From Cellulomonas sp. (GTDB taxonomy: Bacteria > Actinomycetota > Actinomycetes > Actinomycetales > Cellulomonadaceae), in assembly GCF_017744555.1 (NCBI RefSeq), contig NZ_JAGIBD010000001.1, positions 310,001 to 374,000 of the forward strand: 64,000 nucleotides of DNA, written 5' to 3'. Below the pieces are notes generated by a model. It searched no databases and was not told where the DNA came from. It saw only the letters and a program-made list of their open reading frames with translations. How positions within the stretch are numbered: the stretch's first letter is position 1; every line of letters starts with the position of its first letter. A program made the position numbers and the translations under genes. Shown here piece after piece: positions 53,803 through 64,000 of this stretch.

Positions 53803-53895
53803 GGCGGCAACCCCGGGTCCTCGCTGACTCGGGGTGTTCGTGCTGCGCCTGTGCCGCCCACGTGCGCGGCGGTCGACCTCCTGCGAAGGATCCCC

Positions 53896-56800
53896 ATGGA
53901 CCTGTCCGGCCTCATCCCGACGCTGCTCGCCGACCCCGCGGCGGCGCAGGCGGTCGAACTCGTCACGGCGCGCGGAGAGCTCGACGTCGTGAGCCCCGCC
54001 GGGGTGCGCCCGCCGCTGCTGGCCGCGCTCGCCGGTGCGTCGGCCGGTGGCGCCAAGGGCCGCCCGCTCGTCGTCGTGACCGCGACCGGCCGCGACGCCG
54101 ACGAGCTCGCCGCCGCGCTGCGCTGCTACCTGCCCGACGACGACGTCGCGGTGCTGCCGTCCTGGGAGACGCTCCCGCACGAGCGCCTGTCGCCCCGGTC
54201 CGACACGGTCGCGCGTCGCCTCGCGGTGTTCCGTCGGCTCGCGCACCCCACGGCCGACGGCCCGACGGGTCCGATCCGGGTGCTCGTCATGCCCGTGCGC
54301 GCGCTGCTGCAGCCGGTCGTCGAGGGGCTCGGGGAGCTCGAGCCGGTGTCGGTGGACGTCGGCGACCGGGTCGACCTCACGGACCTCGCCGAGCGGCTCG
54401 TCGCGGCCGCCTACCAGCGGGTCGACATGGTCGAGAAGCGCGGCGAGTTCGCGGTGCGCGGCGGCATCATCGACGTCTTCCCGCCGACGGAGGACCACCC
54501 GCTGCGCGTCGAGCTGTGGGGCGAGGACGTCGAGGAGATCCGCTGGTTCTCGATCGCGGACCAGCGCAGCCTCGAGGTCGCCGGTCACGGGGTCTGGGCG
54601 CCGCCGTGCCGGGAGATCCTGCTGACGGACGACGTGCGGGCGCGTGCCGCCGACCTCGTGACGCAGCTGCCGGGCGCGGTCGACATGCTCGACAAGCTCG
54701 CGGCCGGCATCGCGGTCGAGGGCATGGAGTCGCTCGCGCCGGTGCTCGTCGACCGCATGGTGCCCGTGCTCGACCTCGTGCCCGACGACGCGCTGCTCGT
54801 GCTGGCCGACCCCGAGCGGGTGCGCCGACGCGCGCACGACCTGGTGGCGACGACGCAGGAGTTCCTCGAGGCGGCGTGGACGTCGGCGGCCGCCGGCGCG
54901 GCGACGCCGCTCGACCTGTCCGCGGCGTCGTTCGCCTCGTTCGCCGAGGTGCGGGCGCTTTCTACGGTCCGCGGGCTCGGCTGGTGGACGCTGTCCGGGT
55001 TCACGCTCGACGCCGACGCGGCGGTCGCGGCGGGTGCGCCGGGCGCGGACGCGGGGGAGCACAGCGCGGCACGGACGACGCAGGCCGAGCGGACCCCGAG
55101 CGCGGCCGGCCGCGCGGCCGACGCTGCCGACGACCTGCTCGGCGACGCGCGCACGCTCGTCGTCGCCGCGCGCGACGTCGAGCGGTACCGCGGCGAGGTC
55201 GCCCGGGCCGTCGCCGACGTGCGCACGCTGCAGCAGGCCGGCTGGCGGCTCGTCCTGGCGACCGAGGGCCACGGCCCCGCGCAGCGCATGGTCGAGCAGC
55301 TCAAGGCCGCCGACGTGCCCGCGCGCCTGGTCGCCGGGCTCGAGGAGCAGCCTGAGGGCGGCGTCGTGCTCGTCGTGCCCGCCCCCGTGGGCGCCGGCTT
55401 CGTCGCCGAGCCCCTGCAGCTCGCGGTGTTCTCCGAGGCCGACCTCACCGGCCGCGCCGGCAGCAGCACGCGCGACATGCGGCGGATGCCGAGCCGCCGG
55501 CGCAACGTCGTCGACCCGCTGCAGCTGCGGCCGGGCGACTTCGTGGTGCACGAGCAGCACGGCGTCGGCCGGTTCGTCGAGCTCGTGCAGCGGACCATCG
55601 GCACGGGCGCCACGGCGGCGACCCGCGAGTACCTGGTCATCGAGTACGCGAGCAGCAAGCGGGGCCAGCCGGGCGACCGGCTCTTCGTGCCGAGCGACCA
55701 GCTCGACCAGGTGACCAAGTACGTCGGCGGCGAGGCACCCACGCTCAACAAGATGGGCGGCGGCGACTGGGCCAAGACGAAGGGTCGTGCCCGCAAGGCC
55801 GTCAAGGAGATCGCGGCCGAGCTCATCCGGCTGTACAGCGCGCGGATGGCGACGGCCGGGCACGCGTTCGGTCCGGACACCCCGTGGCAGCGTGAGCTCG
55901 AGGACGCGTTCGCGTACGTCGAGACGCCCGACCAGGCGGCGACGATCGACGAGGTCAAGGCCGACATGGAGAAGCCCATCCCGATGGACCGGCTCGTCTG
56001 CGGCGACGTCGGCTACGGCAAGACGGAGATCGCCGTGCGGGCCGCGTTCAAGGCCGTGCAGGACGGCAAGCAGGTCGCGGTGCTCGTCCCGACCACGCTG
56101 CTCGTGCAGCAGCACCTCGACACGTTCAGCGAGCGGTACAGCGCGTTCCCGGTCACGGTGAAGGCCCTGTCGCGGTTCCAGACGGCCAAGGAGTCGAAGG
56201 AGGTCGTCGAGGGGCTCGCCGACGGCTCCGTCGACATCGTCATCGGTACGCACCGGCTCATCACGGGCGAGGTGCGGTTCAAGGACCTCGGGCTCGTCGT
56301 GATCGACGAGGAGCAGCGGTTCGGCGTCGAGCACAAGGAGACGCTCAAGGCGCTGCGCACCAACGTCGACGTGCTCGCGATGAGCGCGACGCCGATCCCG
56401 CGCACGCTCGAGATGGCGGTAACAGGCATCCGGGAGATGTCGACGCTCGCGACCCCGCCCGAGGAGCGCCACCCCGTCCTCACGTTCGTCGGTGCGTACG
56501 ACGAGAAGCAGATCGCCGCCGCCGTCCGCCGCGAGCTGCTGCGCGAGGGCCAGGTGTTCTACGTGCACAACAAGGTCGAGTCGATCGAGCGGGCCGCCTC
56601 GCGGATCACCGAGCTCGTGCCCGAGGCCCGCGTCGCGGTGGCGCACGGGAAGATGAACGAGCACCAGCTCGAGCGCGTCATCGTCGACTTCTGGGAGAAG
56701 AGGTTCGACGTCCTGGTCTGCACGACGATCGTGGAGACGGGCCTCGACATCTCGAACGCGAACACGCTCATCCTCGAGCGTGCCGACCTGCTCGGGCTGT

Positions 56801-57594
56801 CGCAGCTGCACCAGCTCCGCGGCCGCGTCGGCCGTGGCCGGGAGCGCGCGTACGCCTACTTCCTCTACCCGCCAGAGAAGCCGCTCACCGAGACGGCCCA
56901 CGACCGCCTCCAGACGATCGCGGCGAACACCGACCTGGGCGCGGGCATGGCCGTCGCGATGAAGGACCTCGAGATCCGCGGTGCCGGCAACCTGCTGGGC
57001 GGCGAGCAGTCGGGTCATATCGAGGGCGTCGGCTTCGACCTCTACATCCGCATGGTCGGCGAGGCGGTCGCGAACTTCCGCGGCGACGTGCCCGAGGAGC
57101 TGCCCGACGTCACGATCGAGCTGCCCGTCGACGCGCACCTGCCGCACGACTACATCGCGCACGAGCGGCTGCGTCTGGAGGCGTACCGCAAGATCGCGTC
57201 GGCCGCCGACGCCGCCGCGCTGGGCGAGGCGCGCGCGGAGCTCGTCGACCGGTACGGCGCCCCGCCGTCCGCGGTCGACAACCTGTTCGAGGTCGCAGAG
57301 TTCCGCATCGCGGTGCGCAACGCCGGCCTCGCCGACGTGACCGCGCAGGGCAAGTTCGTGCGGTTCGCGCCCGTCGAGCTGCCCGAGTCGGCGCAGCTGC
57401 GGCTCAAGCGGCTGTATCCCGGGTCGGTGCTCAAGCCCGCGACCCGGACGGTCCTGGTGCCGTTCCCGACGACCGCGCGCATCGGCGGCAAGCCGCTGCA
57501 CGGCCGCGACGTGCTCGTGTGGGCGCGGCAGTTCGTCGAGGCGGTCGTCAAGGGGGACGTGGCCGCGGCGGCGACGGTCGGCACGGCGCGCTGA
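53896..57594 (+). CDS. mfd: Transcription-repair-coupling factor Mfd
   Basis: This 1232-residue ATP-dependent translocase removes stalled RNA polymerase and recruits UvrA at damaged DNA. Domains in order are a UvrB-homology module (about 15–370; LPSWETLPHERLSP, KRGEFAVRGGIIDVFP), an RNA-polymerase-interacting CarD-like domain (about 540–600; LRPGDFVVHEQHGVGRFVEL) and two RecA-like motor domains. The motor has Walker A GDVGYGKTEIAVRAA near 705, motif II VIDEEQRFGV near 803, and SATPIPRTLEMA. A C-terminal TRCF/D7 domain (about 1050–1190) completes it. Length is normal. It is followed by a lipoprotein gene and mazG, the conserved actinobacterial order. Confidence 0.97.
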   Translation: MDLSGLIPTLLADPAAAQAVELVTARGELDVVSPAGVRPPLLAALAGASAGGAKGRPLVVVTATGRDADELAAALRCYLPDDDVAVLPSWETLPHERLSPRSDTVARRLAVFRRLAHPTADGPTGPIRVLVMPVRALLQPVVEGLGELEPVSVDVGDRVDLTDLAERLVAAAYQRVDMVEKRGEFAVRGGIIDVFPPTEDHPLRVELWGEDVEEIRWFSIADQRSLEVAGHGVWAPPCREILLTDDVRARAADLVTQLPGAVDMLDKLAAGIAVEGMESLAPVLVDRMVPVLDLVPDDALLVLADPERVRRRAHDLVATTQEFLEAAWTSAAAGAATPLDLSAASFASFAEVRALSTVRGLGWWTLSGFTLDADAAVAAGAPGADAGEHSAARTTQAERTPSAAGRAADAADDLLGDARTLVVAARDVERYRGEVARAVADVRTLQQAGWRLVLATEGHGPAQRMVEQLKAADVPARLVAGLEEQPEGGVVLVVPAPVGAGFVAEPLQLAVFSEADLTGRAGSSTRDMRRMPSRRRNVVDPLQLRPGDFVVHEQHGVGRFVELVQRTIGTGATAATREYLVIEYASSKRGQPGDRLFVPSDQLDQVTKYVGGEAPTLNKMGGGDWAKTKGRARKAVKEIAAELIRLYSARMATAGHAFGPDTPWQRELEDAFAYVETPDQAATIDEVKADMEKPIPMDRLVCGDVGYGKTEIAVRAAFKAVQDGKQVAVLVPTTLLVQQHLDTFSERYSAFPVTVKALSRFQTAKESKEVVEGLADGSVDIVIGTHRLITGEVRFKDLGLVVIDEEQRFGVEHKETLKALRTNVDVLAMSATPIPRTLEMAVTGIREMSTLATPPEERHPVLTFVGAYDEKQIAAAVRRELLREGQVFYVHNKVESIERAASRITELVPEARVAVAHGKMNEHQLERVIVDFWEKRFDVLVCTTIVETGLDISNANTLILERADLLGLSQLHQLRGRVGRGRERAYAYFLYPPEKPLTETAHDRLQTIAANTDLGAGMAVAMKDLEIRGAGNLLGGEQSGHIEGVGFDLYIRMVGEAVANFRGDVPEELPDVTIELPVDAHLPHDYIAHERLRLEAYRKIASAADAAALGEARAELVDRYGAPPSAVDNLFEVAEFRIAVRNAGLADVTAQGKFVRFAPVELPESAQLRLKRLYPGSVLKPATRTVLVPFPTTARIGGKPLHGRDVLVWARQFVEAVVKGDVAAAATVGTAR

Positions 57595-57705
57595 CCGTCG
57601 GACCTGCGCAGGGCCTGCGACCGCCGCGCACGGGCGTGGCCCGCGGACCCAGCGCAGGGCTCTACGATGACCGCGATCGACGAGCGACGACGCAGGAGGT
57701 CCCAG

Positions 57706-58332
57706 GTGGCGGTGCAGTGGCGTGCGGGTGCGGCCGGTCCGCGCCCGCGGGTGGTCCGGGTGCTCGTCGGCGGTGCGGTTGCCGCGACTCTCGCGGGTGG
57801 GCTCGCCGCGTGCTCGGACGGTGAGCCGGGTGCGGCCGCTGTGGTCGACGGGAGGGCCATCCCGACGTCGGACGTCCGCACCGCGAAGCAGGAGCTCAAC
57901 CCGTACCTGCAGGCGGTGACGTCGCTCAACGTGCTCACCGTGCTCGTCCAGGCGCCGACCGTCGTCGGGATCGCGGACAAGGAGGGCGTGGGCGTCTCCG
58001 ACGAGGACGCGCGGCAGCTGCTCGACTCCATCGCCGAGCAGAGCGGCACCACGAACCCGCCCACGTTCAGCGAGCCGTCGCTCACGGTCGCGAAGTACTC
58101 GATCGCCTACAACAACCTGCAGGCGTTGCCGAACGCGAAGGACGTCGCGACGCAGATCGACGAGGACCTGCGCGCGCTCGACATCACGGTGAACCCGCGC
58201 TTCGGCGAGCTCGCCGACGGCAACCAGATCTCCGCGCCGTCGCGGCAGCCGTGGATCGTCGAGCCGAAGGCCGCAGGCGGGGCCGACGACGGCTCGGGCA
58301 GCCCGTCGCCGACGCCCACCCCGACCCCCTGA
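57706..58332 (+). CDS. SurA-like N-terminal-domain lipoprotein
   Basis: This 208-residue exported lipoprotein has an N-region RPRVVRVLVGG and a lipobox LAGGLAAC (Cys about 37). AAVVDGRAIPTSDVRTAKQELNPYLQ follows, the start of a SurA/PrsA-like chaperone helix bundle. There is no parvulin PPIase domain. The C-terminus is an SPTPTPTP tail. It may help fold exported proteins. GTG 57706 is preferred because AGGAGG lies 7 bases upstream; the in-frame ATG 57667 overlaps a TACGAT hexamer (57663–57668) that is probably the -10. Its place between mfd and mazG matches the lipoprotein lpqU area of mycobacteria by position only. Confidence 0.82.
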   Translation: MAVQWRAGAAGPRPRVVRVLVGGAVAATLAGGLAACSDGEPGAAAVVDGRAIPTSDVRTAKQELNPYLQAVTSLNVLTVLVQAPTVVGIADKEGVGVSDEDARQLLDSIAEQSGTTNPPTFSEPSLTVAKYSIAYNNLQALPNAKDVATQIDEDLRALDITVNPRFGELADGNQISAPSRQPWIVEPKAAGGADDGSGSPSPTPTPTP

Positions 58333-58342
58333 GCGGCCGCGG

Positions 58343-59026
58343 ATGAGCGCGCCGACGAGCCCGACGCCGGACCCGCACGCCGACCAGCACGCCGACCAGC
58401 ACACCGACCCGCTGCGCCGGCTCGTCGACGTCATGGACCGGCTGCGCTCGCCCGGCGGGTGCCCGTGGGACGCGCAGCAGACGCACCGCTCGCTCGTGCC
58501 GTTCGCGCTCGAGGAGGCGCACGAGCTCGCCGAGGCGATCGAGACGGACGACCGCGCGGGGCTGCGCGAGGAGCTCGGTGACCTGCTGCTGCAGGTCGTG
58601 TTCCACGCGCGCATCGCGCAGGAGCACGTGGACGAGCCGTTCGACGTCGACGACGTGGCCGACGACCTCGTCGCGAAGCTCGTCCGGCGGCACCCGCACG
58701 TGTTCGGCGACGACGACGCCGCACCCGACGAGGAGGGCCAGCACGCCGCCTGGGACCGGATCAAGCGCGTCGAGAAGCAGCGTGCGTCGGTGCTCGACGG
58801 CGTCCCGCTGAACCTGGGTGCCCTGGCGCGCACCCAGAAGGTCCTGTCGCGTGCGACCCGCTCCGGGATCGCGGTGGAGGTCCCGGCGGGTGACGGCCTG
58901 GGCGAGCGGCTGTTCGCGCTCGTCGCCGAGGCGCGGGCCGCCGGGCTCGACGCCGAGGGCGAGCTGCGCCGTGTCGCGCGCACCTGGGAGGACGACGTCC
59001 GGGCGGCGGAGCGGCCCCCGGCATGA
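58343..59026 (+). CDS. mazG: MazG-family nucleoside triphosphate pyrophosphohydrolase
   Basis: This 227-residue enzyme hydrolyses non-canonical or excess NTPs to NMP and PPi. The first MazG domain is complete: VDVMDRLRSPGGCPWDAQQTHRSLVPFALEEAHELAEAI, then REELGDLLLQVVFHARIAQE with the EExxE…ExxD metal ligands. KLVRRHPHVFGD and WDRIKRVEKQ follow. The C-terminal domain is shortened compared with the E. coli two-domain protein. It begins 10 bp after the lipoprotein gene, so it is probably in the same transcript. Confidence 0.93.
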   Translation: MSAPTSPTPDPHADQHADQHTDPLRRLVDVMDRLRSPGGCPWDAQQTHRSLVPFALEEAHELAEAIETDDRAGLREELGDLLLQVVFHARIAQEHVDEPFDVDDVADDLVAKLVRRHPHVFGDDDAAPDEEGQHAAWDRIKRVEKQRASVLDGVPLNLGALARTQKVLSRATRSGIAVEVPAGDGLGERLFALVAEARAAGLDAEGELRRVARTWEDDVRAAERPPA

Positions 59027-59090
59027 CCGGCGCGGACGCGTCGACGTCCTGTCTGGGACCTGTGTCACGGTAGGCCCGTTCCGAGGTCGC

Positions 59091-59096
59091 TAGCCT
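59091..59096 (+). promoter_or_regulatory. Probable pntA -10 box TAGCCT
   Basis: TAGCCT lies about 150 bp before GTG 59248. The predicted leader therefore includes the whole 18-bp repeat array. Confidence 0.4.
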
Positions 59097-59150
59097 CGGC
59101 CCCTGGCGCAGCAACGGCACCCCCCCGACGGGAGCAGCGCCGCACGACCG

Positions 59151-59238
59151 GACCGGACAGCACGAGTGGACCGCAGCACGACTGGACCGCACAGCACGAC
59201 TGGACCGCACAGCACGACTGGACCGCACAGCACGACTG
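59151..59238 (+). repeat. 18-bp tandem repeat in the pntA leader
   Basis: The unit GACCGCACAGCACGACTG is perfect at 59185–59202, 59203–59220 and 59221–59238. A variant is at 59151–59168, and a copy 2 bp shorter is at 59169–59184. The array ends directly at the GGAGG ribosome binding site (59238–59242) of pntA. It is non-coding on both strands as far as can be judged. Confidence 0.92.
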
Positions 59239-59247
59239 GAGGCACGT

Positions 59248-60810
59248 GTGACGACGATCGGTGTCCCCCGGGAGATACGCGCCGGTGAGCGACTGGTGGC
59301 AGCGACCCCGAAGACCGTCGGCCAGCTGCGCGCGCTCGGCTACGACGTGGTGGTCGAGGCGGGTGCGGGCGCGGAGGCGACGTTCTCCGACGCGGCGTAC
59401 GAGGCGGCCGGTGCGGTGATCGGCGACGCGGCTCAGGTGTGGGGGAGCGACGTCGTCACGGCCGTCGGCGCGCCGTGGGGCACGCAGGTCGACTCGATGC
59501 GGCCGGGCGCGACGCTCGTCGCGATGCTGTCGCCGGCGACCCGCGCGGACCTCGTCGAGAAGCTCGCCGCGCGACGGGTCACGGCCCTGTCGCTCGACGC
59601 CGTGCCGCGGATCTCGCGCGCGCAGAGCCTCGACGTGCTCTCGACGCTGTCGAACGTGGCCGGCTACCGGGCCGTCATCGAGGCCGCGGAGCAGTACGGC
59701 GGCATGTTCGCCGGCCAGGTGACCGCGGCGGGCAAGACGCCGCCCGCGAAGGTGTTCGTGATCGGCGCGGGTGTCGCGGGGCTCGCGGCGATCGGCGCGG
59801 CCGACAGCCTCGGCGCGCAGGTGCGGGCGTTCGACGTGCGGCCCGAGGTCGGCGAGCAGATCGAGTCGATGGGCGCGACGTTCGTGCAGGCCGCCCAGGC
59901 CCAGCAGCAGGTCAGTGCGGACGGGTACGCGTCGGCGCTGACCGAGGAGCAGGAGCGGCTCACGGCCGAGGTGTACGCACGGGAGACGGCCGACGCGGAC
60001 GTCGTCATCACGACCGCGCTGGTGCGGGGGCAGGCGCCGCGGACGATCACCGCCGAGATGGTCGCGGGCATGCGGGCGGGCAGCGTGATCGTCGACCTCG
60101 CGGCGTCGGGCGGCGGCAACTGCGAGCTGACGGTGCCGGGTGAGCGCATCGTGACCGACAACGGCGTCGTGATCGTCGGGTGGACGGACCTCGCCGGACG
60201 TCTGCCGCAGCACACGTCGCAGCTGTTCGGCACGAACGTCGTGCACCTGATGCAGCTGCTCACCCCGGGCAAGGACGGCGCGCTCGTCCTCGACCTCGAC
60301 GACCCCGTGCAGCGCGGCATGACCGTGACCAGCGCGGGCGAGCTCATGTGGCCGCCGCCGCCCGTCGCCGTCTCCGCGGCGATGCCGGGACCGTCGGACA
60401 CCGCGCCGACCTCCGAGGAGATCGCACGCGCCGAGCAGGTCGCGCACGAGGCGGCGGTCCGACGACGTCAGCGGCGCACGGTCGGGCTGGGTCTCGCGGC
60501 CGTGCTCGTCACGCTCGCGATCTCGTTCGCCCCGCCGGCGTTCCTCGGGCACTTCACGGTGTTCGTGCTGGCCGTCGTCGTCGGGTTCTACGTGATCTCG
60601 AACGTCAGCCACTCGCTCCACACGCCGCTCATGGCCCAGACGAACGCGATCTCCGGCATCATCCTGGTCGGCGCGCTCCTGCAGATCGGCTCGTCCGACC
60701 CGCTCGTCACGGTCCTGGCCTGCGTCGCCGCCGCGGTCGCGAGCATCAACATCTTCGGCGGCTTCCTCGTCGCGAACCGCATGATCCGCATGTTCCGGAA
60801 GGACGCCTGA
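59248..60810 (+). CDS. pntA: NAD(P) transhydrogenase subunit alpha
   Basis: This 520-residue protein fuses the NAD(H)-binding domain I with four membrane helices of domain II, like E. coli PntA and unlike split PntAA/PntAB. The motifs are [41 protein letters not shown], the Rossmann [30 protein letters not shown] and [20 protein letters not shown]. The helices begin at about residue 405. With PntB it couples proton movement to hydride transfer from NADH to NADP. GGAGG 5 bases upstream supports GTG 59248. The stop overlaps the pntB start. Confidence 0.96.
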   Translation: MTTIGVPREIRAGERLVAATPKTVGQLRALGYDVVVEAGAGAEATFSDAAYEAAGAVIGDAAQVWGSDVVTAVGAPWGTQVDSMRPGATLVAMLSPATRADLVEKLAARRVTALSLDAVPRISRAQSLDVLSTLSNVAGYRAVIEAAEQYGGMFAGQVTAAGKTPPAKVFVIGAGVAGLAAIGAADSLGAQVRAFDVRPEVGEQIESMGATFVQAAQAQQQVSADGYASALTEEQERLTAEVYARETADADVVITTALVRGQAPRTITAEMVAGMRAGSVIVDLAASGGGNCELTVPGERIVTDNGVVIVGWTDLAGRLPQHTSQLFGTNVVHLMQLLTPGKDGALVLDLDDPVQRGMTVTSAGELMWPPPPVAVSAAMPGPSDTAPTSEEIARAEQVAHEAAVRRRQRRTVGLGLAAVLVTLAISFAPPAFLGHFTVFVLAVVVGFYVISNVSHSLHTPLMAQTNAISGIILVGALLQIGSSDPLVTVLACVAAAVASINIFGGFLVANRMIRMFRKDA

Positions 60811-62195
60811 TGACCCTGACGTCCCTCGCGCAGGCGGTCTACGTCCTCGCCGCGCTGCTGTTCGTGCTCAGCCTCGCGGGGCTGTCCCGCCAGGAGAGCG
60901 CCCGCCGGGGCAACACGCTCGGCATGATCGGCATGGTCCTCGCGCTGGGCGCGACGATCGCGCTGTCGCTCGACGCGAGCGAGCGGCCCGCGTCGGCCAC
61001 GGCAGCGCTCATCGGCGTCGTGCTGCTGGTCGGCGCGGTCGTCGGCACGTGGCAGGCGCGGCGCGTCGAGATGACGCAGATGCCCGAGCTCATCGCGATC
61101 CTGCACAGCTTCGTCGGTCTGGCGGCCGTGCTCGTCGGCTACAACTCGTTCCTCACCGAGGCGCCCGACGCGGTCCACCTCGTCGAGGTGTTCCTCGGCG
61201 TGCTCATCGGCGCGGTGACGTTCACGGGCTCGGTCGTCGCGTACCTGAAGCTGTCGGCGAGGATCGCGTCGGCCCCGCTCACGCTCCCGGGCCGGAACTG
61301 GATGAACCTCGGCGCGCTCGTCGCGTCCGCAGGGCTCCTGTGGTGGTTCATCGCGTCGCACTCGGTCGTGCCGCTCGTCCTCATGACGGTCGTCGCGCTC
61401 GCGCTCGGCTGGCACCTGGTCGCGTCGATCGGCGGCGGGGACATGCCCGTCGTCGTGTCGATGCTCAACTCGTACTCCGGCTGGGCGGCCGCCGCAGCCG
61501 GCTTCATGCTGAGCAACGACCTGCTCATCGTCACGGGCGCGCTCGTCGGCTCGTCCGGTGCGATCCTCAGCTACATCATGTGCCGGGCCATGAACCGGTC
61601 GTTCATCAGCGTCATCCTCGGCGGGTTCGGCACGTCCGAGGGGACCGTCGTCGCGGGCGACCACGACTACGGCGAGCACCGCGAGGTCAGCGCTGTCGAC
61701 GTCGCGGACATGCTCCGCGACGCGCGCCGGGTCGTCGTCACGCCCGGGTACGGCATGGCCGTCGCGAAGGCGCAGTACCCGGTGGCGGACCTCGTCGCGA
61801 AGCTGCGCGCCCGCGGGGTCGAGGTGCGGTTCGGTGTGCACCCCGTCGCCGGACGGCTGCCCGGGCACATGAACGTGCTGCTCGCCGAGGCCAAGGTGCC
61901 GTACGACATCGTGCTCGAGATGGACGAGATCAACGACGACTTCGGGGACACCGACGTCGTGCTGGTGATCGGCGCGAACGACACCGTCAACCCGGCGGCG
62001 CTCGACGACCCCGGCTCGCCCATCGCGGGCATGCCCGTGCTCGAGGTGTGGCACGCCAAGCAGGTCGTCGTGTTCAAGCGGTCGATGGCCACCGGGTACG
62101 CGGGCGTGCAGAACCCGCTGTTCTTCCGGGAGAACACGTCGATGCTGTTCGGGGACGCCAAGGAGCAGACGGAGAAGATCGCCCAGGCCGTGTGA
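60810..62195 (+). CDS. pntB: NAD(P) transhydrogenase subunit beta
   Basis: This 461-residue membrane protein has eight or nine N-terminal helices (domain II, including [22 protein letters not shown] with the channel His). The C-terminal NADP(H)-binding domain III begins at about residue 290, with [53 protein letters not shown] and [24 protein letters not shown] 60810 shares its A with the TGA of pntA, so the subunits are coupled. Together they form the complete proton-pumping enzyme supplying NADPH. Confidence 0.96.
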   Translation: MTLTSLAQAVYVLAALLFVLSLAGLSRQESARRGNTLGMIGMVLALGATIALSLDASERPASATAALIGVVLLVGAVVGTWQARRVEMTQMPELIAILHSFVGLAAVLVGYNSFLTEAPDAVHLVEVFLGVLIGAVTFTGSVVAYLKLSARIASAPLTLPGRNWMNLGALVASAGLLWWFIASHSVVPLVLMTVVALALGWHLVASIGGGDMPVVVSMLNSYSGWAAAAAGFMLSNDLLIVTGALVGSSGAILSYIMCRAMNRSFISVILGGFGTSEGTVVAGDHDYGEHREVSAVDVADMLRDARRVVVTPGYGMAVAKAQYPVADLVAKLRARGVEVRFGVHPVAGRLPGHMNVLLAEAKVPYDIVLEMDEINDDFGDTDVVLVIGANDTVNPAALDDPGSPIAGMPVLEVWHAKQVVVFKRSMATGYAGVQNPLFFRENTSMLFGDAKEQTEKIAQAV

Positions 62196-62282
62196 CGGGA
62201 CCGCACGACTGCGACCCCATAGCCGTCCGGTTCGGGGCTGTCCAAGGTCCGACGTCCCACGACGGCCCGCCCAGGGCCCCAC

Positions 62283-62288
62283 TAGGGT
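62283..62288 (+). promoter_or_regulatory. Probable eno -10 box TAGGGT
   Basis: TAGGGT is 38 bp before ATG 62326, with the ribosome binding site GAAGGAG at 62314–62320. Confidence 0.5.
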
Positions 62289-62298
62289 GAGGTCGTAA

Positions 62299-63609
<1,311 letters not shown>

Positions 63610-63660
63610 CCCGGCTCTGGGGACGCGGCTGACGTCGCGGACCCGGACCCTTGCACCACC

Positions 63661-63698
63661 ACGAGAGCGTGCGACCCGAGCGGGTCGCACGCTCTCGT
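63661..63698 (+). terminator. Hairpin terminator after eno
   Basis: There is an 18-bp perfect inverted repeat (63661–63678 with 63681–63698) about a 2-base centre; in RNA this means about a 16-bp stem with a 6-base loop. No T-tract. Confidence 0.75.
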
Positions 63699-63728
63699 GC
63701 GTCAGTAGGCGCGGCGCCCGGTGCCCGC

Positions 63729-63848
63729 CGGGTGCGCGATGCCCGTCCGGTGCGCGGTGCCCGTCCGGTGCGCGGTGCCCGTCCGGCGCCCGCTGCCCGT
63801 CCGGTGCGCGGTGCCCGCCCGGTGCCCGCCCGGCGCCCGGTGCCCGCG
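63729..63848 (+). repeat. 18-bp GC-rich tandem repeat between eno and the next gene
   Basis: The unit CCGGTGCGCGGTGCCCGT starts at 63747, 63765, 63783 (variant) and 63801, with degenerate copies at both ends. The 325-bp gap 63610–63934 holds the eno terminator, this array and the next promoter. I see no gene in it: the Arg/His/Thr-rich frames on the minus strand simply read the repeat. Confidence 0.85.
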
Positions 63849-63922
63849 TGTCGTGCGGCGTGCCGCCCGGTTCCACCCCGGCGCGCCCATCCGACGTCCG
63901 CGCAGGTGGGCGACCTCCGAGG

Positions 63923-63928
63923 CAGAAT
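63923..63928 (+). promoter_or_regulatory. -10 box CAGAAT of the gene after eno (leaderless)
   Basis: CAGAAT is followed by 6 bases and ATG 63935, repeating the leaderless geometry and helping to define the start of the truncated gene. Confidence 0.5.
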
Positions 63929-63934
63929 CGACGC

Positions 63935-64000
63935 ATGTCCGCCCCCCGTCGTCCGGTGCAGCCGGGTGCGCCCGGGCGGCGACCGGCACCGCCCAGGACC
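63935..64000 (+). CDS. Start of a probable septum-formation initiator (FtsB/DivIC) gene, truncated
   Basis: Only 22 codons are inside the window (MSAPRRPVQPGAPGRRPAP…), a Pro/Arg-rich disordered N-terminus with no diagnostic motif. The call rests on position: in actinobacteria the gene directly after eno is usually ftsB, a small divisome membrane protein. The -10-like hexamer 6 bp upstream supports the start codon. Confidence 0.5.
   Translation, partial: MSAPRRPVQPGAPGRRPAPPRT

Noticed and set aside
57667..57705. ATG 57667 as start of the SurA-like lipoprotein
   Set aside because: It overlaps a TACGAT box and lacks a ribosome binding site, while AGGAGG precedes GTG 57706, which also gives a normal-length signal peptide.
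53617..58983. A 1788-codon minus-strand open frame opposite mfd and mazG
   Set aside because: It has no recognisable domain and unnatural composition; mfd on the plus strand is unmistakable. Its length matching that of the giant protein is coincidence.
59151..59238. CRISPR array or short-peptide gene (reverse frame reads repeated SCCAVQ)
   Set aside because: Units are contiguous with no spacers, and the peptide is just a translation of an 18-bp repeat with no start site or ribosome binding site.
63702..63989. A minus-strand gene of 95 codons after eno
   Set aside because: The frame consists of the GC-rich tandem repeat plus the antisense of the next gene's start; the composition is Arg/Thr/His/Gly only, and no ribosome binding site is present.

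Overview
The window is a very GC-rich actinobacterial chromosome segment. The housekeeping order is PMT–rsmI … metG–tatD–rpf–rsmA–ispE–ABC-F … tetR–tRNA-Gln–glmU–prs–rplY–pth … mfd–lipoprotein–mazG … eno–(ftsB). This is the classical conserved block of high-GC Gram-positives; the Mycobacterium tuberculosis Rv1002c–Rv1024 region has the same skeleton. GC content, short 5' leaders, GTG/TTG starts, GTGA/ATGA overlaps and PKD/LamG-type secreted proteins suggest Micrococcales, probably Cellulomonas or a close relative. This genus call is an inference from style and gene order, not from a database match.

Layout: (1) 1–8.5 kb: start of a protein O-mannosyltransferase (minus strand), divergent rsmI, a winged-helix regulator, nicotinamidase, a sugar dehydrogenase lipoprotein, a YciI protein, a small membrane protein plus PH-domain protein pair, metG and tatD. 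(2) 8.5–15.4 kb: two tandem resuscitation-promoting-factor-type cell-wall proteins with matching promoters, then rsmA–ispE–ABC-F. (3) 15.4–22.5 kb: a MarR/MFS pair, a TetR regulator, tRNA-Gln(UUG), and glmU–prs, rplY and pth. (4) 22.5–53.8 kb: a 31-kb surface-glycan island inserted between pth and mfd, which are near neighbours in related genomes. (5) 53.8–64 kb: mfd, a SurA-like lipoprotein, mazG, a proton-translocating transhydrogenase pntAB, eno, and the first 22 codons of a probable ftsB.

The glycan island holds the parts of a Wzx/Wzy-type assembly line. These are a polyprenyl-phosphate sugar-1-phosphate transferase, at least five glycosyltransferases, a polysaccharide pyruvyl transferase and a Wzx-like flippase. 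There is also an O-antigen-ligase/polymerase-like membrane protein, a fused Wzz/BY-kinase chain-length regulator and three acyltransferases. A CDP-alcohol phosphotransferase with a TagD-like cytidylyltransferase hints that an alcohol phosphate is built into the product. The island also encodes likely extracellular partners: two related right-handed beta-helix proteins flanking a DUF6492 protein, and a 1788-residue secreted protein with propeller, FN3, LamG, PKD and jelly-roll-like modules.

The least described signals are regulatory. An identical 11-mer, AGTTCACCCGG, sits 30–32 bp upstream of the -10 box at three separate island promoters, and the TTCACCC core recurs at the other island promoters. 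The two rpf genes share a direct repeat with an 11-bp period over their promoters. At least ten genes show a -10 hexamer placed 6–9 bp before the start codon, which indicates leaderless or near-leaderless transcription. No insertion sequences, prophage genes, CRISPR arrays or rRNA genes were seen.
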